Made by a program: the position numbers and the translations under genes. A stretch of 10,491 bases of DNA, taken from Candidatus Omnitrophota bacterium (GTDB lineage Bacteria > Omnitrophota > Gorgyraeia > JAHIPI01). The stretch spans positions 1 through 10,491 of the forward strand of contig JAUWWU010000014.1 in NCBI GenBank assembly GCA_030616695.1. The letters run 5' to 3'. This document shows positions 1 to 7,716 of the stretch, in pieces (positions within the stretch are counted from its first letter, which is position 1; each line of letters starts with the position of its first letter). The notes under the pieces were generated by a model. It was given only the letters and a program-made list of their open reading frames with translations, searched no databases and was not told where the DNA came from.

Positions 1-727
1 AAAATATCTCCTCAGTGGTGCCTTCCTCTACAATACGGCCTTCCCGCATAACTGCGACCCTATCCGCCAGTTGCGCTATGATTCCGAAATCGTGGGTTAT
101 AAAAAGGATGGACATATCATGCTTTTCTTTTATCACCTGAAATAGCTTAAGGATCTCGGCCTGTATGGTAACATCGAGTGCTGTCGTCGGCTCGTCAGCT
201 ATTAAAAGTTTAGGCCTTAAGGAAAGTGCCATAGCTATCATGGCTCGTTGCCGCATCCCGCCGCTAAGGCGATGCGGATAATCACCGAACACTCTTTCCG
301 GTGAAGGCATGTGGACTTCTTTCATCAGCGCTATTGCCCTATCGCCCGCTTCCCCTCTTTTCATTTTACTATGGGCGAGGATCTGCTCGATGATCTGTTC
401 GCCTATAGTGATCACGGGGTTTAAAGCGGTCAACGGCTCCTGAAAGACGATAGATATATCCTTGCCCCTGACATTGCGCATTCCTTCCCCGCTTAACGAA
501 AGAAGCGATTTTCCGTTAAAAATGATATCGCCGCTTATTATTTTTCCGGGCTCATCGACCAGCCTCAATATCGACAATGCGGCCACGGTCTTTCCCGAAC
601 CCGATTCGCCGACGAGGCCGAAAGTCTCTGCCCTCTTGACCGAGAAGCTAATACTATCTACGGCCTTCTTTTCTCCCCGTTCCGTAAAAAAATGCGTGCT
701 TAAATCCTTAACTTCCAACAAAGCCAT
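1..727 (-). CDS. oppD: Peptide ABC transporter ATP-binding protein, OppD/DppD type (3' end cut off by the window edge)
   Basis: Cytoplasmic ATPase that would power the peptide importer encoded just upstream. Reading minus from ATG at 727 gives an open frame of 242 residues that leaves the window without a stop. All ABC motifs are visible in order: Walker A GESGSGKT (residues 40-47), Q-loop glutamine in VFQEP (about 96), signature LSGGMRQR (154-161), Walker B LLIADEP (174-180), D-loop TALD and the switch histidine in THD (about 212). FQEPLTALNP and DEPTTALDVT are typical of the OppD/DppD family, whose members are about 320-330 residues long, so the C-terminal oligopeptide-transporter domain should lie beyond the left edge. 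The start is set by a purine-rich site (GAGGTGAT) directly before ATG. It lies 67 nt after oppC. An OppF partner may follow outside the window. Choosing oppD over dppD is arbitrary, because the substrate cannot be read from the ATPase. Confidence 0.95.
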   Translation of the reverse strand, partial: MALLEVKDLSTHFFTERGEKKAVDSISFSVKRAETFGLVGESGSGKTVAALSILRLVDEPGKIISGDIIFNGKSLLSLSGEGMRNVRGKDISIVFQEPLTALNPVITIGEQIIEQILAHSKMKRGEAGDRAIALMKEVHMPSPERVFGDYPHRLSGGMRQRAMIAMALSLRPKLLIADEPTTALDVTIQAEILKLFQVIKEKHDMSILFITHDFGIIAQLADRVAVMREGRIVEEGTTEEIF

Positions 728-749
728 ATCACCTCTGGATCACCTCTGG
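728..749 (-). repeat. 11-bp tandem duplication carrying two Shine-Dalgarno sites before oppD
   Basis: On the minus strand CCAGAGGTGAT occurs twice, head to tail and without mismatch (728-738 and 739-749), immediately before the oppD ATG. Each copy contains the ribosome-binding-like core GAGGTG. The proximal core is close to the ATG; the distal one is 11 nt further upstream. The distal copy touches the arm of the inverted-repeat element at 748-783. What it does is inferred: it may be a simple duplication, or it may raise ribosome loading. Confidence 0.75.
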
Positions 750-783
750 AGACGTTTTCCAACTCAAAGCGGAAAGCGTCTCC
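748..783. repeat. 36-bp inverted-repeat (hairpin) element between oppC and oppD, copy 1
   Basis: The two 13-nt arms, 748-760 (GGAGACGTTTTCC) and 771-783 (GGAAAGCGTCTCC), are complementary except for one position that becomes a U-G wobble in plus-strand RNA. The loop is 10 nt, and T747/A784 adds one more pair. On the plus strand the right arm is followed by a T-run (785-791), so the shape there is that of an intrinsic terminator, although no plus-strand gene exists. On the minus strand, the direction of the operon, the stem has one A-C mismatch and no T-run after it. A related copy lies inverted at 2601-2658. It may be a dispersed REP-like repeat or an mRNA processing or stability hairpin; the function is unknown. 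Confidence 0.8.
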
Positions 784-794
784 ATTTTTTTATG

Positions 795-1625
795 TTACCT
801 TTTAAGGCGGGGGTCGAGGGCCGCCCGCAATCCGTCGCCGACAAGATAAAAACTTAAGACCGTTATCAATATAGCAATGCCCGGAAAAAGCGTAAGCCAC
901 CAGGCGCTATCGATATAAAAACGGCCTGCGCTCATAATATTGCCCCAGCTGGGAGTAGGTATCTGAACCCCTAAACCCAAAAAGCTGAGACTGCTCTCTA
1001 TTAATATCGCCCCGCCGAGGCTCAGGGTAATGCTCACAAGGACAGAGGCGAACGCATTGGGCAATATATGTCTAAAGGCTATTCTGAAATCCGAGGCGCC
1101 CAACGCCTTGGCGGCAATTACAAATTCCCTTTCGCGCAAAGACAAAAACTGCGCCCTTACAAGCCTTGTGAGACCCGTCCAACTCGTAACGCCGATCACG
1201 ACCATGATATAAACAATCGAAGGCCCCAAGAAAGCTATGATCATAAGGATAAGGTAAAATCTCGGAAAGCACATCATGATCTCAACCAGCCGCATTATCA
1301 GATTATCGACCCACCTGCCGTGATAGCCGGCAAGAGCGCCAAGCGTTATGCCGATGACAAGCGCTATTGCCACGGCGATAAAGCCGACGGACAAAGAGAT
1401 TCTCGCGCCGTACACCATCCTGCTGAAAAGGTCCCTTCCGAGGTCGTCTGTCCCGAACCAGTGTTCTCTTGACGGCGGCTGCAGCCTTTCATCCGCCGAA
1501 AGATTCAATTGATACGGGTCGCACCTTGCCAAAAGAGGGGCAAGTATCGCGGCGCAAAACATAAAGATTATGACCAGTGCTCCGAACACAATCTGTTTAT
1601 TGGCCAATACATCTTTAAGCATCAT
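795..1625 (-). CDS. oppC: Peptide ABC transporter permease, OppC/DppC type
   Basis: Inner-membrane permease that pairs with OppB to form the peptide channel. The 276 residues fit the family (about 280-300). An N-terminal membrane segment (about 13-34) is followed by the extracytoplasmic HWFGTDDLGRDLFSRM motif (55-70) typical of OppC/DppC N-termini, then the BPD_transp_1 core with several hydrophobic helices. The EAA-type cytoplasmic loop that docks to the ATPase is at about 167-190 (EFVIAAKALGASD), and LSFLGLGVQIPTPSWGNI (213-230) is a hallmark of this subfamily. The start overlaps the oppB end by 11 nt. GAGG at 1633-1636 lies 7 nt before the first of two successive ATG codons, so the second (MLKDV) is also possible. 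The overlap implies translational coupling with oppB. Confidence 0.95.
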   Translation of the reverse strand: MMLKDVLANKQIVFGALVIIFMFCAAILAPLLARCDPYQLNLSADERLQPPSREHWFGTDDLGRDLFSRMVYGARISLSVGFIAVAIALVIGITLGALAGYHGRWVDNLIMRLVEIMMCFPRFYLILMIIAFLGPSIVYIMVVIGVTSWTGLTRLVRAQFLSLREREFVIAAKALGASDFRIAFRHILPNAFASVLVSITLSLGGAILIESSLSFLGLGVQIPTPSWGNIMSAGRFYIDSAWWLTLFPGIAILITVLSFYLVGDGLRAALDPRLKR

Positions 1626-2586
1626 ATCTTATCCTCGGGTCTACAATGGCATACATTATATCCGCCAATACCAGCCCTAAAAGCGTTAAAAAGGCTGATA
1701 TCACGCCAACGCCCATCACCGTATACAAATCGTAATTCATTATGGCCTCAAAGCCCAGCCTGCCCATACCCGGCCATCCAAAAATAGTCTCTATTATAAA
1801 ACTTCCGCCGATCAGGGACGGAAGTATCATGCTCGCTATCGTTATGATAGGTAAAAGCGCGTTTTTAAGCGCGTGTTTATATAATACGCGCGATTCCTTC
1901 AGCCCTTTTGCCCGCGCCGTCCTTATATAGTCCTGCCGCAATACCTCAAGCATGCTCGAACGCATATAGCGCGATATGCCCGCAAGGCTTACCAGCGAAG
2001 TGGCGGCTACGGGAAGGACCAGGCGCCATGCCAGATCCTTAAACGACGCGAAAAACGGATAATACTCTACGTACCACGGCCTCATGCCCGAAATAGGAAA
2101 CCAGCCCAGGTGTATCCCAAAAAACATGATAAGAAGAAGCGCGAACCAAAAAGTGGGCGTGGAATATCCGATGAATAAAGCAACGGTCATTATCCTGTCA
2201 TAGGGCGTATTTGCCTTCACGGCAGAACTTATCCCTATCGGGATGGCGATAATATAAATGACGAGTATCGAGATCCCCCCTAAAAGCAATGTGGCCGGCA
2301 ATCGCTCGCCTATCTTCTCAATAACGGGCCTATCGTCGATCAAGGAATTCCCAAAGTCAAGGAAGACGATCCTCCTGAGCCACATAAGAAACTGGGTGAG
2401 GATAGGCTTGTCGAGATTATAGTGCTCCCTGAATTGCTGTCTCGCCGATTCGGCTATTTCGGGGTTTAAGCCGTATTTTATACTTGCAGGGTCTCCGCTA
2501 AGATGCATTATCGCAAGCGTTATAAGGGATATCCCTATAAGCATCGGAATTATCAAGAGGAATCGCCGTATAATATAACTAAGCAT
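1615..2586 (-). CDS. oppB: Peptide ABC transporter permease, OppB/DppB type
   Basis: First permease of the importer. The 323 residues have the family layout: MLSYIIRRFLLIIPMLIGIS as the first membrane helix, then a periplasmic stretch, LDFGNSL (76-82), and a BPD_transp_1 domain with about five more helices. The EAA loop is at about 219-240 (DYIRTARAKGLKES), followed by LPIIT and the FGWPGMGRLG motif (269-278); both are strongly typical of OppB/DppB. The C-terminus DPRIRY is also characteristic. GAGAAGGT (2592-2599) is 5 nt before ATG and supports this start. An ATG just upstream (2591-2589) is out of frame. The gene is separated from the binding-protein gene by a 128-nt spacer with repeat elements, and it overlaps oppC downstream. 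Confidence 0.95.
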   Translation of the reverse strand: MLSYIIRRFLLIIPMLIGISLITLAIMHLSGDPASIKYGLNPEIAESARQQFREHYNLDKPILTQFLMWLRRIVFLDFGNSLIDDRPVIEKIGERLPATLLLGGISILVIYIIAIPIGISSAVKANTPYDRIMTVALFIGYSTPTFWFALLLIMFFGIHLGWFPISGMRPWYVEYYPFFASFKDLAWRLVLPVAATSLVSLAGISRYMRSSMLEVLRQDYIRTARAKGLKESRVLYKHALKNALLPIITIASMILPSLIGGSFIIETIFGWPGMGRLGFEAIMNYDLYTVMGVGVISAFLTLLGLVLADIMYAIVDPRIRYDA

Positions 2587-2600
2587 GACATACCTTCTCG

Positions 2601-2659
2601 GGGGACACTTTCCCGATTGAGTTGGAAAACGTCTCCGCTTTGAGTTGGAAAACGTCTCG
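2601..2659. repeat. Inverted-repeat element copy 2 plus a partial tandem unit, between the binding-protein gene and oppB
   Basis: The plus strand at 2601-2636 matches the reverse complement of 748-783 at 31 of 36 positions (my count). Its arms are 2601-2613 (GGGGACACTTTCC) and 2624-2636 (GGAAAACGTCTCC), with a 10-nt loop; this stem is more degraded, with two mismatches and one wobble in plus-strand RNA. A second loop plus right arm follows (2637-2659), so GGAAAACGTCTC occurs twice, 23 nt apart. The segment 2634-2658 is identical over 25 nt to the reverse complement of 749-773. The rest of the 128-nt spacer (2587-2714) holds the oppB ribosome binding site and no clear promoter. Confidence 0.8.
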
Positions 2660-2714
2660 AGAGACTCGGCTTTACTTGTATTCTTTACGCTGTTGGTTCA
2701 ACTGCAATAGGCCG

Positions 2715-4358
2715 TTAATATCTCATATCCCCGGGGTCTACGTACCAGTCTATAAAATTATAACCAATGCCCGCCGCAGCCGGCTCTATTCCCCTAAACC
2801 GTTTTGAAACAGCTGTTCTCGCATACGGAAAATACAGAAAAGTATAAGGCGCATCTTCGGCTATGACCTCGTGGATCCTGTTGTAGGCCTCAACGCGCTT
2901 TTTGTTGTCAAAAGTCCTTCGCCCTTCTTCGATGAGCTTATCCACTTCTTCATTTTTGTAAGAGACGAAATTCAATCCCCCTTTTTTAGAGGATTCCGAG
3001 TGCCAGACAACATAGCAGTCCGGATCCAGCGCCATGGTCCAGCCTAAGACCACAGCCTGAAAATTCTTTTTATCTATAAACTCTTTTATGAATGACGGCC
3101 ATGCTATGATCTGTATATCCGCCTCTATCCCGAGCTCTTTCCATTTCCTCTGGATTATGGTAACGATATCTTCCCTGTCTTTATTGCCCTGGTTTGTTAT
3201 CAATTTGAATTTAAAGGCCCTTCCGTCTTTATCCAGAACGCCGTCGCCGTCGGTATCGCGCCACCCGGCCTGAAATAGTAATAACCTTGCCCTTTCCGGA
3301 TCGTAGGCATATCCTTCAGCCCCGGCGCTGTAATACGGCGTCTTTTTAAAAAACGGGCCTGTGCACGGTTCGCCTAACCCCATTAACGCGCCGTTGATGA
3401 TCTCATTCTTGTCCACGGCGTAACTCAGCGCCTTTCTAACCCTTTTGTCCCGAAATAGCGGATCGGTCAGGTTGTAGCCGATATAGGTATAAGCGCGGGA
3501 GAGGTATTTATACCTATTGTAATGTGCCTTAAACTTTTCGGTGTCGGTCCGGTAGAAATACTGGTAAGGGGTCAGGGTCATCTCGTCTATGCCTCCTGTA
3601 ATCAGCTCCAGAAATTGAACGGCCTGATCGGGTATGATCCTGGTGATATGCTTATCTATATAAGGCCTGTGCTCAAAATAGTCCTTATTTGATTCGAGTA
3701 TTATGTACTGCTCGGTATTCCATTTTCGGAAAATATACGGCCCGCATCCGACGGGATCTCTTTTAAACTTAGAAATGCGCAGGTCTTCGCCCCTGAGCAG
3801 ATGCTCGGGCACTATGGCTACCCCCAGCTTGGAAAGTGCGGGCGCATAGGGCTGCGAATATTTAAATCTGACCGCGAAGTCATCTATGACTTCCACTGAT
3901 TCTATATCCTTATAATTAGCTATGTACGGACAGCCGTTTTTGGGATCGAGTATAGCCTCGAAGGTAAACTTGACATCGCCTGCGGTCAGGGGAGCGCCGT
4001 CGTGCCATCTTACATCTTTTTTCAAGTAAAACGTGATTTCGGTCCCGTCTTCCGATATATCCCATTTTTCGGCAATATCGCCGACAATGTCGAGGTCTTT
4101 GTCGGCCTTTGTCAGGCCGTTAAAGACAAGGCCGGTTATAGAGCCGGAGGTGCTATCACTGGCTAAAAACGGTATGAGATTAACCGCGTCCCCTATGCTT
4201 GCGGTGACATACGCGTCGCCGCAGGGCCGTTCGGCGCATAAGGCCGGATAAAGCGGGCATAGAAATACAAAAGCCGCTATTATAAATAGCGGCCTTAACA
4301 ATCTCCCCGCAAAAAGAGAGAAATTATTCGAATGTGGGTTCGGCTGGCTCTGCCTCAT
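2715..4358 (-). CDS. oppA: Peptide ABC transporter substrate-binding protein (SBP_bac_5 family, OppA/DppA-like)
   Basis: Extracytoplasmic solute receptor that captures peptides or a related solute for the OppBCD complex encoded after it. The 547 residues are normal for the family. A basic, then hydrophobic N-terminus (about 19-42) is a signal peptide, probably cleaved near A42. Cysteines 34 and 41 do not sit in a convincing lipobox, so a lipoprotein is possible but not shown. The SBP_bac_5 signature spans about 92-138 (AEKWDISEDGTEITF, then DVRWHDGAPLTAGDVKFTFE). Further family features are GCGPYIFRKW, VRKALSYAVDK and a GWRDTDGDGVLDKDG-type stretch (Dx[DN]xDG-like, possibly metal binding). 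The ATG at 4358 lies inside secG, a 35-nt overlap with only a weak ribosome site, so translation is probably coupled to secG. A TTG at 4301 would give a more compact signal peptide, but its GGGGAG lies too close to the codon. The exact substrate (oligopeptide, dipeptide, nickel) cannot be read here. Confidence 0.92.
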   Translation of the reverse strand: MRQSQPNPHSNNFSLFAGRLLRPLFIIAAFVFLCPLYPALCAERPCGDAYVTASIGDAVNLIPFLASDSTSGSITGLVFNGLTKADKDLDIVGDIAEKWDISEDGTEITFYLKKDVRWHDGAPLTAGDVKFTFEAILDPKNGCPYIANYKDIESVEVIDDFAVRFKYSQPYAPALSKLGVAIVPEHLLRGEDLRISKFKRDPVGCGPYIFRKWNTEQYIILESNKDYFEHRPYIDKHITRIIPDQAVQFLELITGGIDEMTLTPYQYFYRTDTEKFKAHYNRYKYLSRAYTYIGYNLTDPLFRDKRVRKALSYAVDKNEIINGALMGLGEPCTGPFFKKTPYYSAGAEGYAYDPERARLLLFQAGWRDTDGDGVLDKDGRAFKFKLITNQGNKDREDIVTIIQRKWKELGIEADIQIIAWPSFIKEFIDKKNFQAVVLGWTMALDPDCYVVWHSESSKKGGLNFVSYKNEEVDKLIEEGRRTFDNKKRVEAYNRIHEVIAEDAPYTFLYFPYARTAVSKRFRGIEPAAAGIGYNFIDWYVDPGDMRY

Positions 4359-4647
4359 CTTCGGCTTCTTGCTCCACTATCACAGTCTGCGCCGCTCCCG
4401 AATCTATAAGAGAACGGGAGCGCCTTGACGATAAAACGGCGAGCGATAGACTTGTAATGATAAAAAGGACGGCGCATACAGCCGTAGCCCTTGTCAAAAA
4501 TTTTGCGGTGGATGTGCCGAAGATCGTATGGGTCGAGCTGCTTCCGAACATCTCGCTCAGGCCCCCGCCGCGGCCCGCCTGCATTAAAATAACAAGAATC
4601 AGCACAATGCTTGCAAAAACATGAACAACCATAAGAAAAACAAACAT
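4324..4647 (-). CDS. secG: Preprotein translocase subunit SecG
   Basis: Small membrane subunit of the SecYEG channel that assists SecA-driven protein export. The 107 residues show the standard plan: first membrane helix at about 2-22, the conserved cytoplasmic loop LMQAGRGGGLSEMFGSS (21-37) with TIFGTSTAKFLTRAT (41-55), second helix at about 54-73, and a charged acidic tail (EQEAEDEAEPAEP). AGGAG (4656-4660), inside the end of tpiA, is 8 nt before ATG and supports the start. Only 3 nt separate it from the tpiA stop, and its last 35 nt overlap the binding-protein gene. A secG gene after tpiA is common in bacteria, so the context confirms the call. A later in-frame ATG (MVVHVF) is possible but would remove part of the first helix region. 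Confidence 0.95.
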   Translation of the reverse strand: MFVFLMVVHVFASIVLILVILMQAGRGGGLSEMFGSSSTHTIFGTSTAKFLTRATAVCAVLFIITSLSLAVLSSRRSRSLIDSGAAQTVIVEQEAEDEAEPAEPTFE

Positions 4648-4650
4648 ATA

Positions 4651-5418
4651 TTAAGCTCCTTTTTTCAAGGACCCTTTGACGATCGGGACAAATTGTTCAA
4701 CCTTAAGGCTCGCCCCTCCCACAAGAGCTCCGTCTATATCCGGTTCGTTTATCAATTCTTTTATGTTTTCCGGTTTTACGCTACCGCCGTATTGAATCCT
4801 CAGGCCTTCTGCGACTGTCTTATCGTATATTTTAGCCAGAAGCCCCCTGATATATTTATGCGCCTCCTCAGCCTGTTCCGGCGTAGCTGTCTTTCCAGTC
4901 CCTATCGCCCAAACGGGCTCATACGCTATGACTATTTTCAACGCATCTTCCCCGGCTATCCCTTTAAGGCCGCCCCGGAGGTGATCTTCTATGACATCGA
5001 ATGCCTTGCCGGCCTCTCTTTCTTCAAGGTGTTCGCCTATGCACATAATAGGCAATAGCCCCTCTCTGAGAGCCGCCTTCACTTTTTTATTCACTGTCTC
5101 ATTGGTCTCGCCGAAGTATGTCCTTCTTTCGGAATGGCCTATTACGACATATTTTACTCCTACGTCTTTCAACATGACCGGCGAAACCTCTCCCGTAAAG
5201 GCGCCTTTCTCTTCCCAGTGGAGGTCCTGAGCGCCAAGCTCTATGTTGGAGTCGGTAAGCATATCCGATATCCCGCTTAACGCCGTATAAGGAGGGATGA
5301 GGACTATATCTATGCTTTCTACTCCGAACAATTCCCGTTTAAGGCCGTTTACCAGTTCGATTGATTCGGAAATGGTCTTATTCATCTTCCAGTTGCCCGC
5401 TATTATAACTCTTCTCAT
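4651..5418 (-). CDS. tpiA: Triosephosphate isomerase
   Basis: Interconverts glyceraldehyde 3-phosphate and dihydroxyacetone phosphate in the cytoplasm (glycolysis and gluconeogenesis). The 255 residues are the full family length. Visible catalytic elements are N9 and K11 in AGNWKMNKT, the electrophile H95 in VIGHSERR, the base E167 in AYEPVWAIGTGKTA, whose end is the flexible loop 6 (about 168-178), and the phosphate-binding YGGSV (210-214) and LVGGASL (232-238). AAGGA (5424-5428) is 5 nt before ATG. It is 15 nt after pgk and 3 nt before secG, so it belongs to the gap-pgk-tpiA-secG run. All key residues are present and nothing is unusual. Confidence 0.98.
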   Translation of the reverse strand: MRRVIIAGNWKMNKTISESIELVNGLKRELFGVESIDIVLIPPYTALSGISDMLTDSNIELGAQDLHWEEKGAFTGEVSPVMLKDVGVKYVVIGHSERRTYFGETNETVNKKVKAALREGLLPIMCIGEHLEEREAGKAFDVIEDHLRGGLKGIAGEDALKIVIAYEPVWAIGTGKTATPEQAEEAHKYIRGLLAKIYDKTVAEGLRIQYGGSVKPENIKELINEPDIDGALVGGASLKVEQFVPIVKGSLKKGA

Positions 5419-5433
5419 ATTAATCCTTTTTTG

Positions 5434-6618
5434 CTACTTGTCATTCAAGGCGGCGATCCCGGGAAGGGTCTTTCCCTCCAGATACTCAAGCGATGCGCCG
5501 CCGCCTGTCGAGATATGGGACATCTTAGCGGCAAGCCCGAGTTTGTTTATCGCCGCTGCCGTATCTCCGCCGCCTATAATAGTGGTAATCTTGGAGCCGG
5601 CGAGGAATCTGGCGAGCGCTGCAGTTCCCTTGCTAAATGGCTTCACTTCAAAAAATCCGACAGGGCCGTTCCAGATAACGGTCCTGGCTTTTTTTAAAAC
5701 AGCTTCAAACTCCTTAACTGTCTTGGGTCCGATATCTAAACCTATTCCGCCGTCCGGTATATTTTTGTCCGCAGTAGTTTCGGTCTTAGCCGCTGCGTCT
5801 ATTTTGTCCGCTATGACATGGTCGCTCGGCAGCAGGATCTTTACGTTTTTGGACCTTGCATTCTCGAGTATCTCCTTAGCCAGACCAAGCTTATCGGATT
5901 CCAGTTTTGAATTACCGATATCTACGCCCTCTGACTTCAAAAATGTATAAGCCATAGCGCCGCCTATAAGTATGGCATCCACATTATTCATCAAATTCTT
6001 TATGACCTTTATCTTATCCGAAACCTTTGCGCCTCCTAAAATAGCCACATAGGGTTTATCCGGGTTCTTAGTCGCCTTTTCGAAATAATCGATTTCTTTA
6101 CCCACCAGAAACCCGGCTGCGGAAGGGAGATATTTCGTAATACCTTCCGTTGAGGCATGGGCCCTGTGGCATGTGCCGAACGCATCATTCACAAATATAT
6201 CGGCAAGCGATGCCAGCTGTTTTGCAAACTGCGGGTCATTCGCCTCTTCTTCCGGATGAAAGCGGAGATTCTCAAGCAATGCAACGTCTTTCGGCTTTAT
6301 GGCAGATATTGCCTTTGTTACGCTATCGCCTACGCAGTCATCCAGCTTCGTTACGGCCCTGCCCAGCAGTTCGCCCAGTCGTTCTGCAACCGGCGTCAAT
6401 CTCAACTCGTCCCTCACCTTGCCCTTGGGCCTTCCGAGATGGCTCATCAGGATAACTTTTGCATTGTTGTCTATTAGATATTTGATCGTAGGTAACGCGC
6501 CTTTTATCCTGCTGTCATCGGTTATGCTGCGGTTTTCGTCAAGCGGGACATTGAAATCCACCCTCACGATAACGCGTTTATTTTTTACGTCTATGTCCTT
6601 CACTGTCTTTTTGTTCAT
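5434..6618 (-). CDS. pgk: Phosphoglycerate kinase
   Basis: Transfers the acyl phosphate of 1,3-bisphosphoglycerate to ADP, making ATP in lower glycolysis. The 394 residues form a complete two-domain kinase. In the N-terminal domain VIVRVDFNVPLD (17-27), SRIKG (36-40) and SHLGRPKG (59-66) bind 3-phosphoglycerate, and RAHAST (152-157) carries another conserved basic site. In the C-terminal nucleotide domain ILGGAKVSDK (193-202), WNGPVGFFE (316-324), IIGGGDTAAA (347-356) and STGGGASLEYLEG (370-382) are all present. It starts 9 nt after gap, with GGTAGGG in the junction as ribosome site, and is followed 15 nt later by tpiA. It supplies the step between its two neighbours in the pathway. Confidence 0.98.
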   Translation of the reverse strand: MNKKTVKDIDVKNKRVIVRVDFNVPLDENRSITDDSRIKGALPTIKYLIDNNAKVILMSHLGRPKGKVRDELRLTPVAERLGELLGRAVTKLDDCVGDSVTKAISAIKPKDVALLENLRFHPEEEANDPQFAKQLASLADIFVNDAFGTCHRAHASTEGITKYLPSAAGFLVGKEIDYFEKATKNPDKPYVAILGGAKVSDKIKVIKNLMNNVDAILIGGAMAYTFLKSEGVDIGNSKLESDKLGLAKEILENARSKNVKILLPSDHVIADKIDAAAKTETTADKNIPDGGIGLDIGPKTVKEFEAVLKKARTVIWNGPVGFFEVKPFSKGTAALARFLAGSKITTIIGGGDTAAAINKLGLAAKMSHISTGGGASLEYLEGKTLPGIAALNDK

Positions 6619-6627
6619 AACCCTACC

Positions 6628-7647
<1,020 letters not shown>

Positions 7648-7667
7648 TTATATTTTTAGCAAATTTG

Positions 7668-7702
7668 AAGTTAGATTATACCACAATATTCGCTATATGC
7701 AA
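7668..7702 (-). promoter_or_regulatory. Sigma70-type promoter with extended -10 for the gap-pgk-tpiA-secG(-opp) operon
   Basis: On the minus strand TTGCAT (7697-7702) serves as -35, then a 16-nt spacer ending in TGG, then a perfect TATAAT (7675-7680). The TGG before it makes an extended -10 (TGGTATAAT). The start of transcription would be near 7668, giving a leader of about 36 nt before gap. The site lies in the 84-nt spacer between fmt and gap, the longest AT-rich gap outside the transporter genes. No operator palindrome is obvious in it. Confidence 0.75.
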
Positions 7703-7716
7703 GAAAAAATATGACG

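Noticed and set aside
462..857. Plus-strand open frame of 131 codons across the oppD start and the hairpin
   Set aside because: Antisense to oppD and oppC, crossing the repeat. Its last part is only the translation of the hairpin element and of the oppC end.
2601..2659. CRISPR-like repeat, because GGAAAACGTCTC recurs with a 23-nt period
   Set aside because: Only two copies, the 'spacer' between them is the conserved loop of the same element, and there are no cas genes. It is better explained as a partial tandem unit of the hairpin element.
2651..2674. Short palindrome around CTCGAG next to the repeat
   Set aside because: The self-complementary part is very short with almost no loop, and no regulator gene is nearby; chance is sufficient.
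2660..2714. Possible internal promoter between the binding-protein gene and oppB (TTGCAG or TTGAAC with AAGAAT on the minus strand)
   Set aside because: Both hexamers are poor matches, there is no extended -10, and the spacing is not compelling. Not reported as a feature.
5297..5950. Long plus-strand open frame (217 codons), and others such as 7097-7714 (205), 7958-8476 (172) and 8962-9501 (179)
   Set aside because: They lie antisense to well-identified genes (tpiA/pgk, gap, fmt, ribF), show no recognisable domain and have serine/proline-rich composition typical of antisense reading.
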